64,000 nt of DNA from Chrysoperla carnea (taxonomy: Eukaryota; Arthropoda; Insecta; Neuroptera; Chrysopidae). Numbering within the stretch: position 1 is the stretch's first letter; each line of letters begins with the position of its first letter. The notes under the pieces were generated by a model. That model had not been told where the DNA came from, ran no database searches, and was given only the letters and a program-made list of their open reading frames with translations. The position numbers and the translations under genes were made by a program. The stretch covers positions 113,950,368 through 114,014,367 of the forward strand of contig NC_058337.1 of the NCBI RefSeq assembly GCF_905475395.1, in the 5' to 3' direction. This document shows positions 50,519 to 62,586 of the stretch, one piece after another.

Positions 50519-53500
50519 TTATAAATATGAGTTGTGTGATCCATATTCAGTACCAACTAGTCCACGACATATTAATGAGAATTCTTTAATTGTTTCTTTC
50601 ATTTTGTGTTTATTCGCCTTCTCTCTGTAAAACGAAACAATTATTAATAAACAGCGTCACTATTTCGCCGCGTTGTTTCTGTGTCAAGGTTAAAATTTCA
50701 CTTAATTGACGATTCGAAAACATGTCTAATCAACTCAATCGATTGATAAATGCCAAACTTATTCAATGTTTAAATATCGACATGGTAAATGGGCTAAATT
50801 AGAACTCTTACCTTAAAACAGATTTAACGAATTGTTCTTTTTGGGCGGTTGTTGGTAAACGGGACGGAAAACCATCTTGAGCAACAATAATGGCAAACCA
50901 ACGTGCCAAATAATCACAGAATTTTTTATTTAAAGCTAATAGTATATCAGCGAATGGATCCAAGCCTGTTCGAGGTGATTCACCACCAATACATGCGCAT
51001 ACTTTGATGACTAGTGCTTCACCCGCTGTGTGTACGGTACTTAATAATGGTTCACATTCTCTACTTTGTAATATGAATTTTACTAGAAAGTTTGCTGCAG
51101 ATTTTACTGTTGATAATTCGGGTACACCCAAACATGCAGTAGCTATAAACAAAACAATAACAAATCAGATCATATTTTAAATAGATTTTGTATCTACATA
51201 GTAGTGTTAGTATTCTACCGAGGAAAAAAAAACTAATATATTTCAAGTCTATTAGAAAATTTTGTAAATGTACTTACCACATTGAAATAAAGCTAAAATA
51301 TGTATACCATCACGATACAATAACTCTGGACATTTTTTGAATAATTGTGTCAATACAGCAAAAAATGCATCCAAAACATCAGCATTTTCTGATATATTTT
51401 TACTGGCGGCTGTTAATTGCAGAGTTATATTCACTATTTCACACAATAACAAATGCATTGTATGCGAAAATTCACTATCCTTGCCAAACATTAAAATTAA
51501 CTGGAACAAAATATTTTATATGTTAAAAACATGCTACATAGTAATCGAAATACAAATGCTTTTTTTCACATTCGTGATGTTCGATTTAGATATTTTTCTC
51601 ATTTTTGTTCCAAGGTGGGGCTCTTGGCACCCACCCCAAGGTTAGGTTAGGTTAGAGTAACTGTCCTGAGATGGGTCCGCTGTGATATCAAAAGTGTGTT
51701 CGACGGATTCGACAGAGAGGTTGACAAAGAAAGACTCGATTCAAGTGAGCCCATCTCCTCGTGATAGAAGATGAGACTTGATACACTGTCAGGTCCAGAC
51801 GGTCAGCGTGCCTGCCGCATAGCCAGTGTCCTGAGCTAGCCGCAACAACTTTGCTTATAGAGACTCTTTTAAGCATAAAAGATTTTTGAAACGCCTACGA
51901 TTGTATTCATACCATGCCTGTCTTGTAGCACCACAAGTTCGTTCTTCCCTCCACCTAAGAAAGGCCTTTTTTTAAAAATATCCTCATCCAGGATATGAGC
52001 TTGCAGTTCGCCAATGTAACTCCCGGATTTCAATTGATGCTTGAGTCCGACAACCTAGTGTCATGTCTAGCAAGCTCATCGGCTTCACAATTCCCTGGAA
52101 CATCCCTGTGTCTCGGTACCCATACCAGATTTACATTCATTTGTTCCGTCAGCTCATTTAAGGACTTTCGGCAGTCCTGTGCTACCTTCGAGGTTAGGTA
52201 GACCGAGGTGAATAATTTTAGCGCAGCTTGACTGTGTGTGAAGATAGTAATTTTGCTGCACAGGAGAGTATTCAGTCTTATTCACATACTTCGTAAATAG
52301 CCATCTTCCTCTTGATACACGCTACAATGATACGACAGTCAGAATGACAAACTCAAATCTAGATTTTTAGAGAAAATCTTACAATTTACCTTCTTCTCTA
52401 ACTTAGACCTGTTGGTATAGAATATCACACTCTTTGGCTTAACCAAGTTCTCATCCCAATTCTGCATGATGGGAATCTTTACTGAGGACTTGTTTTCAAA
52501 TTTATCCCTCCCCAAAGTTTCTAAATACGTTAAATTTAAATAAATGATAAAACTTACATGTCTAAACACCACCAAAGCTGAACAAAGCGGTTTAACTCGA
52601 TATCCATTCACTAATAATTGTAAAATATCATTTACTAACGGTTTTGAGTCGTCTAATAGAGTAATAATTGCATGTTTCAATGCTGAGTATAGAACCTAGA
52701 AAAATTTGAAAAATAAATGACATGATATTTTGCAAAATATCCGAATACTAGTCTTTGGATAAACGAAATATCTAACAGTCATTTCAGAAAGTCTGAAAAT
52801 TGTAAAGGCTGTTATCAATATCTAACAACCTTTTCCTCCACACAAAATTTGCATAGCCAGAAATTCGTTTGTCAGGGGATTGGAAAATTTTAAATTGCGT
52901 GGCAAATTTGAAAATACGAAAATAATTGAATGCAAAAATCGTTTTGCCTGACTCTCGAAAAATGCCTGATATCTGACGATCAACACTTTGAGTTTAAGAG
53001 TATTGCACAATTAAAAATTTTCTAGCCTTTCTGAAATGACTGTCAAATATTACACCTGGTACTAGACTTTTAATTTCAAACTTACATCCATAATTTCAAC
53101 ATCTTCGCATGTTTTCCGTGCTAATTGATTAAATAATGGCATAATTTTTTGTAATACAATTAATGTGGGCTGCGGTTGATTATTACTACTTGGCGCATTG
53201 TTACTTGAACTTTGTGTATTATTTAAATTTTCTTTTTTGACTTCGTCTATATCATCTGATTGGATATTGTTTGTATGTAATGTTGAAAATAACATTGCAA
53301 TCATTCGTAATTTAATGATAATTAAACTTCTTGTTGCGTTATTAAACTGGAAAATTAAGTATAAACATAATTAAAACTCTTTAGTATGACTTCAAATCAT
53401 TCTAATTTAAGGGAACTTTATAAGTAAACTACCAAATGCTGATTTATTTTGGCAACATCGAAAAAGCCGTAGTAAAATCATGAGTTTGATATTTTTACAA

Positions 53501-56500
53501 TAAAAGATTAATTTTGAAAAAGATTCATGTAATTTCCTTCCAAATTTTCTTAAACTCAAACGGTAAAATGGACAAAAAAAATATGAAAACCAATAATTGT
53601 GAAATTAAAGTCAAAAAATCGAAAAATTTGATTCAATTTTATCTAGTGTCCTAGAATCACAATTAGGTTCGCTTACGAGTTGAAGCTTGACGATATTTTG
53701 ATTTTGGAGATTGTATCTCCTAATAACGTATTAAAGAAATCTGAAGCAAATACCCTTGGGTAATAATTCACCTCTTGAATTTTATTCACAAAAAAACCAT
53801 TAAAACTTACTCACCGGTTGTGTATCATCCAAAATAGTTTGAAACTCTTCAATAATTGGTATTAAAATAAAATTTAAATACTCCATAATATTCGCTAGCG
53901 GTAATACACTTAATACCTTCCCCACCGAATACATTAATCGTATATTTTCCGGCACGCGTAGGATACGTTGTTGCAGAACTTGTTGTGTTGTTTGTAATAT
54001 TTGTATCGCATACGAATGTATATGTGCTTGACATTCGCGTGTAATATCTTTCAAAGCCATCGTTGAACTTGTACCTACATCAGGATTCATTAATCCTAAA
54101 AGGATTAACGGTATCACATTATTTAACACGTAAGGATGCACATTGATCCATGTTGCGTATGCTCCAATTATATCCAAAGCGGTTGATAATACTTTCACAT
54201 GCAATTTCTCGTACGGGATTTTCGTTAAAATTTGCATTAGTTCTGGTAAATGAACGCCTTCTTCTTCGCATTCAAAATGTTCAGCTATGGCAAAATATGC
54301 GTATAAACATGCTTCAACATGCGGCCAATTTTCAACATTTTCGTAACAAAAATTTATTGACTCGTGTAGTTTATCTTGTAAAATGTTTAAGAGATCATCG
54401 TCTAGAATTTTATAACTATACATCTACAAAAAAAAAACCATGTCAAAATTATGTCAAAGAGATTATAACTATGTTAAAAACAAGTGAAAACAAACAATTG
54501 ACTGAGTTAATTGTTGAAATACCATGTATAGACAGTGTTGATGAGGTAGTCTTTTGTTTTTTGACGTCACGTAAATAAAAAAGATAGCCACTTTTAAATG
54601 GCCACGCACACATAACTGATTTTCTCATATTAATACATACTATAAAATTTGCACCTAATTAGCGCCCTCGTGGGTAAACAGTGATGTTTACAAAAAAATG
54701 TTTCAGACAAAAGTTGATCCAATTGGATCTTGTAAGCCAATCCTACGGACCCAAGACCCAATTGACCTATATTGCTCATTTACGAACTCGACTTCACTTT
54801 TTACGTTCTGAGTACGCTATACAAATTTCAGCTAGATATCTCATTTCGTTTTTGAGTTATCGTGTTGACAGACAGACAACCGGAAATGGACTAATTAGGT
54901 GATTCTATGAACAGCTATAGCAAAATTTTGTTCGTAGCATCAATATTTTTAAGCGTTACAAACTTGGGACGAAACTTAATATACTATGTATATTTCATAT
55001 ATACATGGTATAAAAATCATGATTTCAATCTCTCACAAGTACTGTCTTCTTACTTTCATATTAAATACGAGAAAAGTAATGTTCCTATGATGATACTTGA
55101 ATAACTTTAAGGAAAAAAAAATACTTACCATAGTATCAGCGATATCTTGTCGATGACATCTTAAAGTTTCTTTACTTTCTGATGACCATTTTGGATCATC
55201 ATCATTACTCGGTAACATTGATTTTCTTAGCAATACCGATATCAAATCTTTATAAATAGGTTTAACCGTTTGCACTACACTTTCTGATATTTCTGTATTT
55301 GGTTTAATTACTTCATCCTAAAACATATTTTAAATCAGTGAGAATTAAACACTTTAGTTACAGTGTTTACTTTCTAACTTAGAATATCATTCCAAAAGAT
55401 TCTTTTTTACAGGGAGAGTTTTAAAAAAAGTTCCACTCTTATATTTCGATAACAAAGAAAATCATAAAATGTGAAAACACGTAGTGCCTTTTTTAGGGCG
55501 AATGAAAATACAGAAACAAACAAAATTGAAATTTTTCAAGTTACCTGTAATAAATACCAAAACCCGAATGTTAAATTACTACATTCTTCATCGATAGGAT
55601 GAGCCCCCTTCGTATCTGTACACATTAAAATTGTATGAATTATACACAACGAAAGCTCATATTCCCTAGAATCTGGTGGTTTCATTAAATTATCGATTAA
55701 GATCTTTGAATGGGTTTCAGCACATGTGATTATTAATGAATATATCGGTACTTGAACATTCTGTAACAAAGTTTAAGAAAAATTGAAAATATCTTCAAAT
55801 ATTCACTGTATATCAAGCGTTGGAAAGTTCTTTTCGTTGCGAAATTAGGGAGTCGCTTCCAAGCGGTAGACGTCACTTCATTGCATACTTCAATTGTAAT
55901 TTTTTCAAAACAGTATTAAAAAAGTTACGAAGTCAAACAAAGATGGGTTTGAACTGCGCGCGCTTTTTAAGTGCTGAACTGAAATAAGTTTTAATTTTTT
56001 GTCTGTATGACATTTTTTAAAGAATTGATTTCTACCGCTTGAGTAAATGATTTTAAGACACTAGTTTCTAAGAAAAAACTACAATCAACGTATAAATTCA
56101 CAATCTAAATGACTCTCAACGCAAACTCCATGAGATAAAAGACATCTCTTACCATATCAAAATCATTTTTCCCACGTTCTGCTTGTAAAATTTTCACTAA
56201 TTTATTCATAATACGATCTAATTGAATTGTCACTAACATTGGATATTTATGTGATAATGGATGAGCCACAATAGTACAAATAGCTTCTAGAGTTGCCTCA
56301 ATTAATTCAGTTTCGTCACTGGATAGACCATCGCTTGGTGATGAACATTTCCAATAACAATTTGCACATATCTCTAATAAATATTGTATAATATTATCAC
56401 AATTAGCAATTGTTATACCACCAAATTGAAACCAAGCATGTGCACAACGTGCTGCATGTAAATATGTTGTTATATCGGCTGAACTAAATCTATAACATAT

Positions 56501-58240
56501 ATAAAATCACGGACTATAGCATTAAATATAGACTGACAGTACTATGATAACGATAGGGTACTCCACTATTTTTGAAAAAGTACTTCAAAATGTTGATTTT
56601 GCTAATAAAAAGCCACCAAAAATTTATTTCGGAAAAATACACACGCTTTCTTGCCAAAAACTTAAATTAAATTTTAAACCCTTTTTTAAACTGTCAAAAA
56701 CGCGGGCATCCAATTTGATGTCGTAATATGGGTATCACTATACGAAATAACACAAATAATTTTGACAGATATATTCATAGACATCTGATTATAATATAAA
56801 TACTTATCTATGTATATATTATACCCAACTGTTTACACTGAACTAACTGATGGTCTATGACTCATACCGCTATGACATCACAGCAGGGCTTACCCGCGTT
56901 TTAGGTCACGTGATATACAGTTTAAAAATTACGATTATTAATTTTAATATTTTAAAAGAAAAAAGTGCTTTTATTACATAAATTTTAACTTTTTTCAAAT
57001 TTCATGATTTATTTTTTACTAACGATAATACCCTATTGCATTCTATCACAGAATAAGGTATTTTTGGTGATAAACCTAGATTTTCTTAAGACCATTTGCT
57101 TCACGTACTATTAACTAAAAAATCGTTTCAAATTTAAAGAACCCCTAGAAGACAAAAGATAAAAACCAAACCTACTTAGAAAATGGTAGCGATTCTGGAA
57201 ATGGTTTGAATATCCTTACCTTCCCATTTTCAGCAAGTTAGTAGCAAATTTAGAAAAAAAATAAAGAAATTCTAGTTCTGTTCTCGATTAGAATGAGTAA
57301 AGCAAATAACCGAAAGAAATATTTAATTTACACTGACAAATCACAGACTTTTTGACAACCATTCGTTTGTGATGTAACAATCTCCTAATATATTGAATTA
57401 ACGGTCTATATTAATTTAATGTCTGTAGAAGTACGAAAAAAAAACCATTTGAAACTTACGTATTGGACATAATTGTGGACATGTAAGCTTCAATAGCTTT
57501 TAAAACATCTTTGGATGCATTTTGTAGTTCATTTTTTACAACATTTTTTTGTGTTAATAAAAAGTTCATGCTTTGGAACTGAAAAATTGAGAACAAAATT
57601 AAAAAAATATTCGAAAAATTACCAATTCCAAATACCTACTTCTTCAGGTATCAATGTTAAAATTTCTAATAGAACCCAAATGATACGTTCAGGTTGAATA
57701 TTTGGTAAGTTTTGTGGTTGAAAACTAGTTAACAACTCAGCAAAAGCATTTGGCCAGTAATGAGGTATTGTATACAAAATATATGCTGATAGCTGAAACA
57801 AAAAAAGAGCTTAGAAGTAAAAGCTACACAAAAAGCAAAGTATCGAAAACTTACAGTAATACATAAACGATTTAATACTATCTTTGGGCCCATAGCATAT
57901 GTAAGAATCGCGTCCAGTAATTGCTTTTTAAGTGGTTCATATTGTTCAGTCGGTACTTCGTGCCAATATCGTAAAATTTTCGTATGTAGAGTCGTTGCCG
58001 CGAAAAATTGCACCTCTGAACTCTAAAATCAAAATGAATTAAAAAACTATAAACATGTGTTAGGGAGTTTTTCAAGAATGCGTTTACCCTCTGTGGTTGA
58101 AGTAACTCCCAAACAAAACTCCATGCTTGTGGACAACTTTGTGCTTCGGTTAACCATTGATGTGCTTGCGCCTGCTGTCCAGCTTCTGAACGATAGAATA
58201 ATGTGACGGCTTTTTCTAAATTTTCCGCCGTATATTCCAT
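50519..58240 (-). CDS. IPO13: Importin-13
   Basis: Thirteen coding exons on the minus strand: 58088-58240, 57855-58022, 57640-57792, 57460-57578, 56153-56489, 55545-55760, 55129-55317, 53815-54423, 53086-53346, 52558-52695, 51278-51500, 50812-51142 and 50519-50624. They total 3003 nt, 1000 aa (human IPO13 is 963). IPO13 is a bidirectional importin-beta family HEAT-repeat receptor that imports and exports selected cargoes in a RanGTP-dependent way; the fly orthologue is cadmus. Diagnostic matches from N to C terminus are the start MEYTAENLEKAVTLFYR, PQAWSFVWELLQPQR, KILRYWHEVPTEQYEPLK, GPKIVLNRLCIT, LTLIPEEFQ, LTFGFWYLLQ, DPKWSSESKETLR, DIADTMMYSYKIL, PFADILLALNK and KEFSLICRGLVGTEY near the end. 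A Ser/Asn/Gln-rich insert (about residues 735-765) replaces the charged loop of the human protein. Introns carry a dead LINE fragment (52.0 kb region) and a dispersed repeat (54480-55018). The exon at 57640 uses donor GAA|GTAGGT because that keeps frame and restores the conserved PEEF junction. Confidence 0.95.
50646..50651 (+). terminator. Candidate poly(A) signal for ISY1
   Basis: First AATAAA found on the plus strand after the ISY1 stop, 300 nt downstream and past the IPO13 terminal exon on the other strand. A variant hexamer could be used earlier. Confidence 0.3.
51600..52530 (-). mobile_element. Decayed non-LTR retrotransposon fragment: RNase H and 3' end
   Basis: It lies in the IPO13 intron between exons 52558-52695 and 51278-51500, in the same orientation as IPO13. 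In minus-strand reading, pieces of a LINE-type RNase H domain appear in order. SVIFYTNRSKLE (about 52434-52392) stands where active elements have a TDGSK motif. ITIFTHSQAALKLF follows at about 52260-52215, then NLVWVPRHRDVPGNCEADEL at about 52133-52070. Then comes a C-terminal GHWLCGRHADRL block at about 51832-51790. Stop codons and frameshifts interrupt it, and two catalytic Asp positions are Asn and His, so it is inactive. The RNase H plus the Cys/His-type tail resembles I/R1/LOA-related clades. Reverse transcriptase and endonuclease are not present. The downstream end adjoins a short CTAACC repeat. Confidence 0.8.
51639..51656 (+). repeat. Short TTAGG-type telomere-like tract
   Basis: About three units of GGTTA (GGTTAGGTTAGGTTAG) at the 3' side of the LINE fragment. 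TTAGG is the ancestral insect telomere repeat, but short runs of it also occur at random or as retroelement tails; a similar shorter run is near 35391. Confidence 0.7.
54480..55018 (+). repeat. Dispersed repeat A, copy in an IPO13 intron
   Basis: Matches 40838-41421 over nearly its full length and 7127-7397 over its right half. It starts CAAGTGAAAACAAACAATTG and ends CATATATACATGGTATAAAA. Internal landmarks are CCTAATTAGCGCCCTCGTGG, a variable GACAGACAG tract, AATGGACTAATTAGGTGATT and ATCAATATTTTTAAGCGTTA. The copy at 40838 has an extra internal segment near 41070-41130. No protein is encoded, so it is a non-autonomous element of unknown class. Confidence 0.85.
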
Positions 58241-59713
58241 AATTACAAAATTTTTGTTAACTGATATTAAACAAATTATGAATTGTGAAACTTATTTCAA
58301 TAATAAATTAATCATTTCTAGTTTTAAAATTAATGTTTTGTTTTGAAACTAATTGAAACTTATTTTACTTATGTATAATATAATTTTTTGACATTTTATA
58401 TTAATGGAACTGTCTCCAAAAATATATACACAGCATCACAGATCCGAATATAGTGTCTATTTCACACGATATTTGAATCGAATTACGTAAATTGTCATAT
58501 GTGAAGGCTGTATACAAAAGCCTAAGTACAATAATTCGATAAGTAAAACAGTGCGTATTCGATGGAAAATTCTATTTATTTTAGGTTATATGCGTTATAT
58601 TTAATATTGAATCGCAAGTATCTATAAGCATCCTTCTAAGATAACCAAACAACTTTTAGTTTAACTACATACAAAGTTCATAACTCGGAACTAATATCTT
58701 GAATTTTATATTTTAATTTGGCTCCTGTCTAATAATTTCAGTCCACAACGATCTTCTTATAATTTCTTTAGGGAATATAAAGGATTTAATAAATAAAACA
58801 AAACAGCAAAATTTTTCCATATTTCACATTCATTTCATTAACTTTCAGAAAGAAGAAATTTAAGTTTCTAATCAAAGTTCAATATTAAAAAAATTTCAAT
58901 TCCAAATCAAACGAGGACCAAAAGCCACTCGAAAATGGTCAATTCATTCCAAAAATCTACCCTAAAAATACATTGTAATCATTAAAATCGCCGTAACATT
59001 GAAACTTTACTCTTTCAATAAAGTTTGATCTAAAAATCCATACTTTATTTTATTATTATAATTCTTAACGTTGTTGCTACAAATTAAGAAGCAAATGTGG
59101 GACAAATTTTCTTACAGAAAAAATCACACAAATTGGGTTAAAAGTTGTTGATCGGTTCAGGTTTTTAGATAAAAACTAATGAAAATCGGTATTTGTACTG
59201 ATTGCAGAATACGCACGTAGTCTATGGGAATGTGGCATTACTTGTAGCGAAAGTGTCATAAATAATGTCAAAGATAATTATGTTAATACAATTTTTTGTA
59301 CTCATTGTCAGAAAAATAATTATTTCAGGATTGAAATGAAATTATAGTTCCCAAATAACTAGTTAATGCGCTGAAGGCGTTAAAAATTATGATGGCTAAC
59401 AGATTTCTGAATAGGTATTACATAGGAAAGGACAAGAAGAATAGATATTTTGATATTTATTAAAACTGGACATAATGAAAATAAAAATGTCAAAATTTTA
59501 AAGGTAAGATCATGGAGGTTATAAAAATCTTTATAGCCTCCTTGGGTAAGATTAATCAGCTTTGTAACGCAGCTATGATGGCTGTTTGCTGTAAAATGTA
59601 AATAGACTAACGCCAAATACAATGCAACGGTTTTTTTTACAACTAATTTTCTTAGTAAATCAGTAAACATAACGATAACAGTTTATGTTAAAAACCGGAA
59701 AAACTCTTCTAAA
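58241..59713. other. Divergent intergenic region between IPO13 and the zinc-finger gene
   Basis: AT-rich, 1.47 kb, with no coding exon recognised. It must contain both 5' ends. The only structure noted is a 12-bp stem hairpin at 59514-59541, about 170 bp before the zinc-finger ATG. Confidence 0.5.
59514..59541. repeat. Hairpin upstream of the zinc-finger gene
   Basis: GGAGGTTATAAA, a 4-nt loop, then TTTATAGCCTCC: a 12-bp stem with one G-T pair. It may lie in the 5' UTR or promoter. No function is assigned. Confidence 0.5.
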
Positions 59714-61426
59714 ATGGAAAATTCAAACGATAATGATTGCTTTGAAATTCCAGTAAAAACCGAGTTAATCGATGTAGACAACAATGAACATTCCGATTAC
59801 GAAGAAGTCGAAAAAAAAGAACAAGTAACCGACGATGAAGATTATGAAGATGACCAACCAAGTGATGACTCCGACAGCTCATATGAACTTCCAAAGAAAA
59901 GAAAACGACGAAAATCTCGAACAAGTGAATATCGCTGTACAATGTGTAGTAAAAAGTTTACAACAAAAGCTAGCTTAAAATTTCATGAAATGCGACACCG
60001 TGGCGAAAAACCATTTAAATGTAATAAATGTGACAAAAGTTTCTTAACAAAATCACTTTTAACACGACATGCTCCAGTACATACCGGGAAACGAGCCTAT
60101 AAGTGTGATGAGTGTTCAAAAACTTTCAAATACAGTGCGCATTTAAGTTTTCATCAAGAATCTCACATAGAAAATACACCAGATTTAAAACCGCATAAAT
60201 GTTCGTATTGTTCGAAAATCTTTGCTAAAGCGGGAAATTTACGAACTCACGAACATCAACACAAGAAAAAAAATGCACATAAATGTAATTTATGTCCAAA
60301 AACTTTTAGTGCTCCCGAAGGATTACGGAACCATTTGATAACGCATACAGGAATTAAACGATTTAAGTGTGACCAATGCGATAAGCGATTCTTTTTGAAA
60401 CGTTTATTAGAATCGCATAAATTGATCCATAGTGAAGTTAAACAATTTCATTGTTCAAAGTGTGATAAAGCTTTTACTCATCGTGCAAGTTTAAAATACC
60501 ATGAAAATCAGACCCACAATCGACCGTATAAATGTGATCAATGCGATAAATCATATTCCCATAAACAATTATTCGAACGACACAAACGAGTCGGACATTC
60601 GTTTGTTTGTAAATACTGTGATGGAAAATTCGGAAAAAAATCACTTCGTCGTCATGTTGCTACTGTTCATAAAGGAGAAAATCCTTATAAATGTTCGTAT
60701 TGTGATGCAGCTTTTCTAAGTCGTAAAGATTTGATTGAACATAAATTACAAATGAAAAAGGGGGATGATTCTCATGGGAAATATTTATGTAAGTGGTGTA
60801 AGAAAAGTTTTGCAACAAGAGCTGCGTTGCGTGTGCATAAACGAGTTCATTTTAAGTGTAATCTTTGTGGAAAAACATTCAAAGGAATTACGGCCTACAA
60901 AAAACATCAAATAACGCATACTGAGCATAGACCGTACGAATGTATGTTTTGTGGTCGTAAATACGTAACCGAAGCTCAATTAGATAAACACGAACCATCT
61001 CATATCGAAGAGAAACACTTCCAATGTGAATTTTGTGATAAAACTTTCAAAAAAGAAACTGCTTTACATGATCATAAAACGCTACATACCGGAGAAAAAC
61101 CATACGATTGTGAAATTTGTGGAAAATTCTTTCGTTTATCCACAAACTATTATCAACATCGTAAAATTCATATGATTTCTGAAGAGAAACGAAGTATTAA
61201 ATGTCAAGTGTGCGATAGAGTTTATTTAACGAAACGTGGCTTAAAAGATCATATGCGTAAACATACTGGTGATGAAAAACGTTGGCCATGTAATATATGT
61301 GAAAAAACATTCGTACGGAAATCATCGTTACAAGAGCATGAAGCGAGACATCAACGTGTGAAAACATATCGGGGTGAAATTGTTAAAAAACAATTTTTCC
61401 AGTTGCAAAATGCTAAAGTTGAATAG
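59714..61426 (+). CDS. C2H2 zinc-finger protein with 17 fingers
   Basis: Single uninterrupted frame of 570 aa. Residues 1-60 are acidic and Asp/Glu/Ser-rich and include a possible SUMOylation motif (VKTE, about residues 14-17). A basic stretch KKRKRRK (61-67) is a likely nuclear localisation signal. From residue 73 to about 555 there are 17 C2H2 fingers, beginning YRCTMCSKKFTTKASLKFH and ending WPCNICEKTFVRKSSLQEH. Finger 10 (YKCSYCDAAFLSRKDLIEH) lacks the normal second histidine spacing: the next His is 11 residues later. Most linkers deviate from TGEKP; the canonical HTGEKPY linker is seen between fingers 14 and 15. This is probably a sequence-specific DNA-binding transcription regulator. 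There is no ZAD, BTB or KRAB domain, so no orthologue is named. An AATAAA 34 nt after the stop supports the 3' end. The start is the first ATG of the open frame, directly before the acidic region. Confidence 0.92.
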   Translation: MENSNDNDCFEIPVKTELIDVDNNEHSDYEEVEKKEQVTDDEDYEDDQPSDDSDSSYELPKKRKRRKSRTSEYRCTMCSKKFTTKASLKFHEMRHRGEKPFKCNKCDKSFLTKSLLTRHAPVHTGKRAYKCDECSKTFKYSAHLSFHQESHIENTPDLKPHKCSYCSKIFAKAGNLRTHEHQHKKKNAHKCNLCPKTFSAPEGLRNHLITHTGIKRFKCDQCDKRFFLKRLLESHKLIHSEVKQFHCSKCDKAFTHRASLKYHENQTHNRPYKCDQCDKSYSHKQLFERHKRVGHSFVCKYCDGKFGKKSLRRHVATVHKGENPYKCSYCDAAFLSRKDLIEHKLQMKKGDDSHGKYLCKWCKKSFATRAALRVHKRVHFKCNLCGKTFKGITAYKKHQITHTEHRPYECMFCGRKYVTEAQLDKHEPSHIEEKHFQCEFCDKTFKKETALHDHKTLHTGEKPYDCEICGKFFRLSTNYYQHRKIHMISEEKRSIKCQVCDRVYLTKRGLKDHMRKHTGDEKRWPCNICEKTFVRKSSLQEHEARHQRVKTYRGEIVKKQFFQLQNAKVE

Positions 61427-61459
61427 TTCGCTTTGAGATAAATATAGTTTTTATATTGG

Positions 61460-61465
61460 AATAAA
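61460..61465 (+). terminator. Candidate poly(A) signal of the zinc-finger gene
   Basis: AATAAA 34 nt after the stop codon. Confidence 0.5.
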
Positions 61466-62572
61466 TAACGTTTTTAAACTTTTGCCGTACCGAGGGTTTT
61501 TATAATCCTTTTTTATTAATTTTTTTTAAAGATTGTTTTTTAGTAATTTTTTATCTTTCGCTCTCGTGAGAGGTACGAATTCATATAATGGAAGAAAATA
61601 AGAACCGGAATGGGAAATTAGGAGATCTTATTGTGTTCATAATTTATTTTTATTTACAACGTAATTTGTCTCATGTTTTTGTATAATAATAATCAATATA
61701 AGACAATTTCATTGTGCAATTAATAGTTTTTTAAGTAGTTTCATTTTTATGAATCCACGAATGTTCTGATAATGTTTTATTTACTTTTTAATTTTTTCAC
61801 GCGGAATTAGCTCCACAGTTTTTCTGAATTTCTTTAGTTGAAGCAAAACCTGCAATACTTGTGATTTATTGAACTGGAATTTTTGCCTTATGTAAAATGT
61901 CGAATGTTTGCCTTATTGTCCTTACATGAAATGCCCAACAAAACTGCTTAAATATATGATCCTCTGGTGATAAAAAAGGGGGTTCAGGAGCTCAGAAGTT
62001 GCTACCCTCAAAAGGCACATTATTGATCCTAACTCAATTTCCATCCCTCTAGCTCAATTTGGAAAGGTGGTGCAGGTGCTTAAAGCTTTAAAAACACGAT
62101 TTTGTCGTGTGAAGGAATTGTAGGTGCTGGAAAGTCAAAATCCCGAAGAACACTCTAGCCCTATCTATTTTCATAGCCATAAAAATGTCACCAATAGTTA
62201 TTCTAGGAATCCCCATCAAATTGCTGAAATGTGTCCCCGGTTTTATATCATTGATCTGTGTCCAGTATAAACTCCTAGATGCCGATTCTCATTTGAATTA
62301 AAGGAGATCGTTCCTAAATGAATCATATTGATCGTGTTCTGAGAGTATTAAAAAGGATTTATTACACATTCTATCCCTATCCCCATTGACAAAAAATATG
62401 ATCACTTCTAAAAATATGGTATCAATGAACGTATAGGCAACACACTTTACTCATGCGTAAAATAAATGCATATATTGATACAAAAATATACAAAATATTA
62501 TACATAAATATACAAAAATAAATACATTTTGACTGATTGTAGGATATTCACATTTTTTAAATAGTCTCTTAT
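61466..62572. other. Intergenic region between convergent zinc-finger and cuticle genes
   Basis: About 1.1 kb between converging 3' ends. No exon is recognised. Around 62160-62300 the phrase AGCCATAAAAATGTCACCAA and nearby text resemble 46625-46720, suggesting an old dispersed repeat. Confidence 0.45.
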
Positions 62573-62578
62573 TTTATT
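62573..62578 (-). terminator. Candidate poly(A) signal of the cuticle gene
   Basis: AATAAA on the minus strand, 9 nt after the stop codon. Confidence 0.35.
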
Positions 62579-62586
62579 AAAATCAT

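Noticed and set aside
54150-54578. 142-codon plus-strand frame
   Set aside because: It is antisense to the large IPO13 exon and then runs into repeat A; codon use fits the minus-strand gene.
60785-60979. 64-codon minus-strand frame
   Set aside because: Opposite-strand shadow within the zinc-finger gene.
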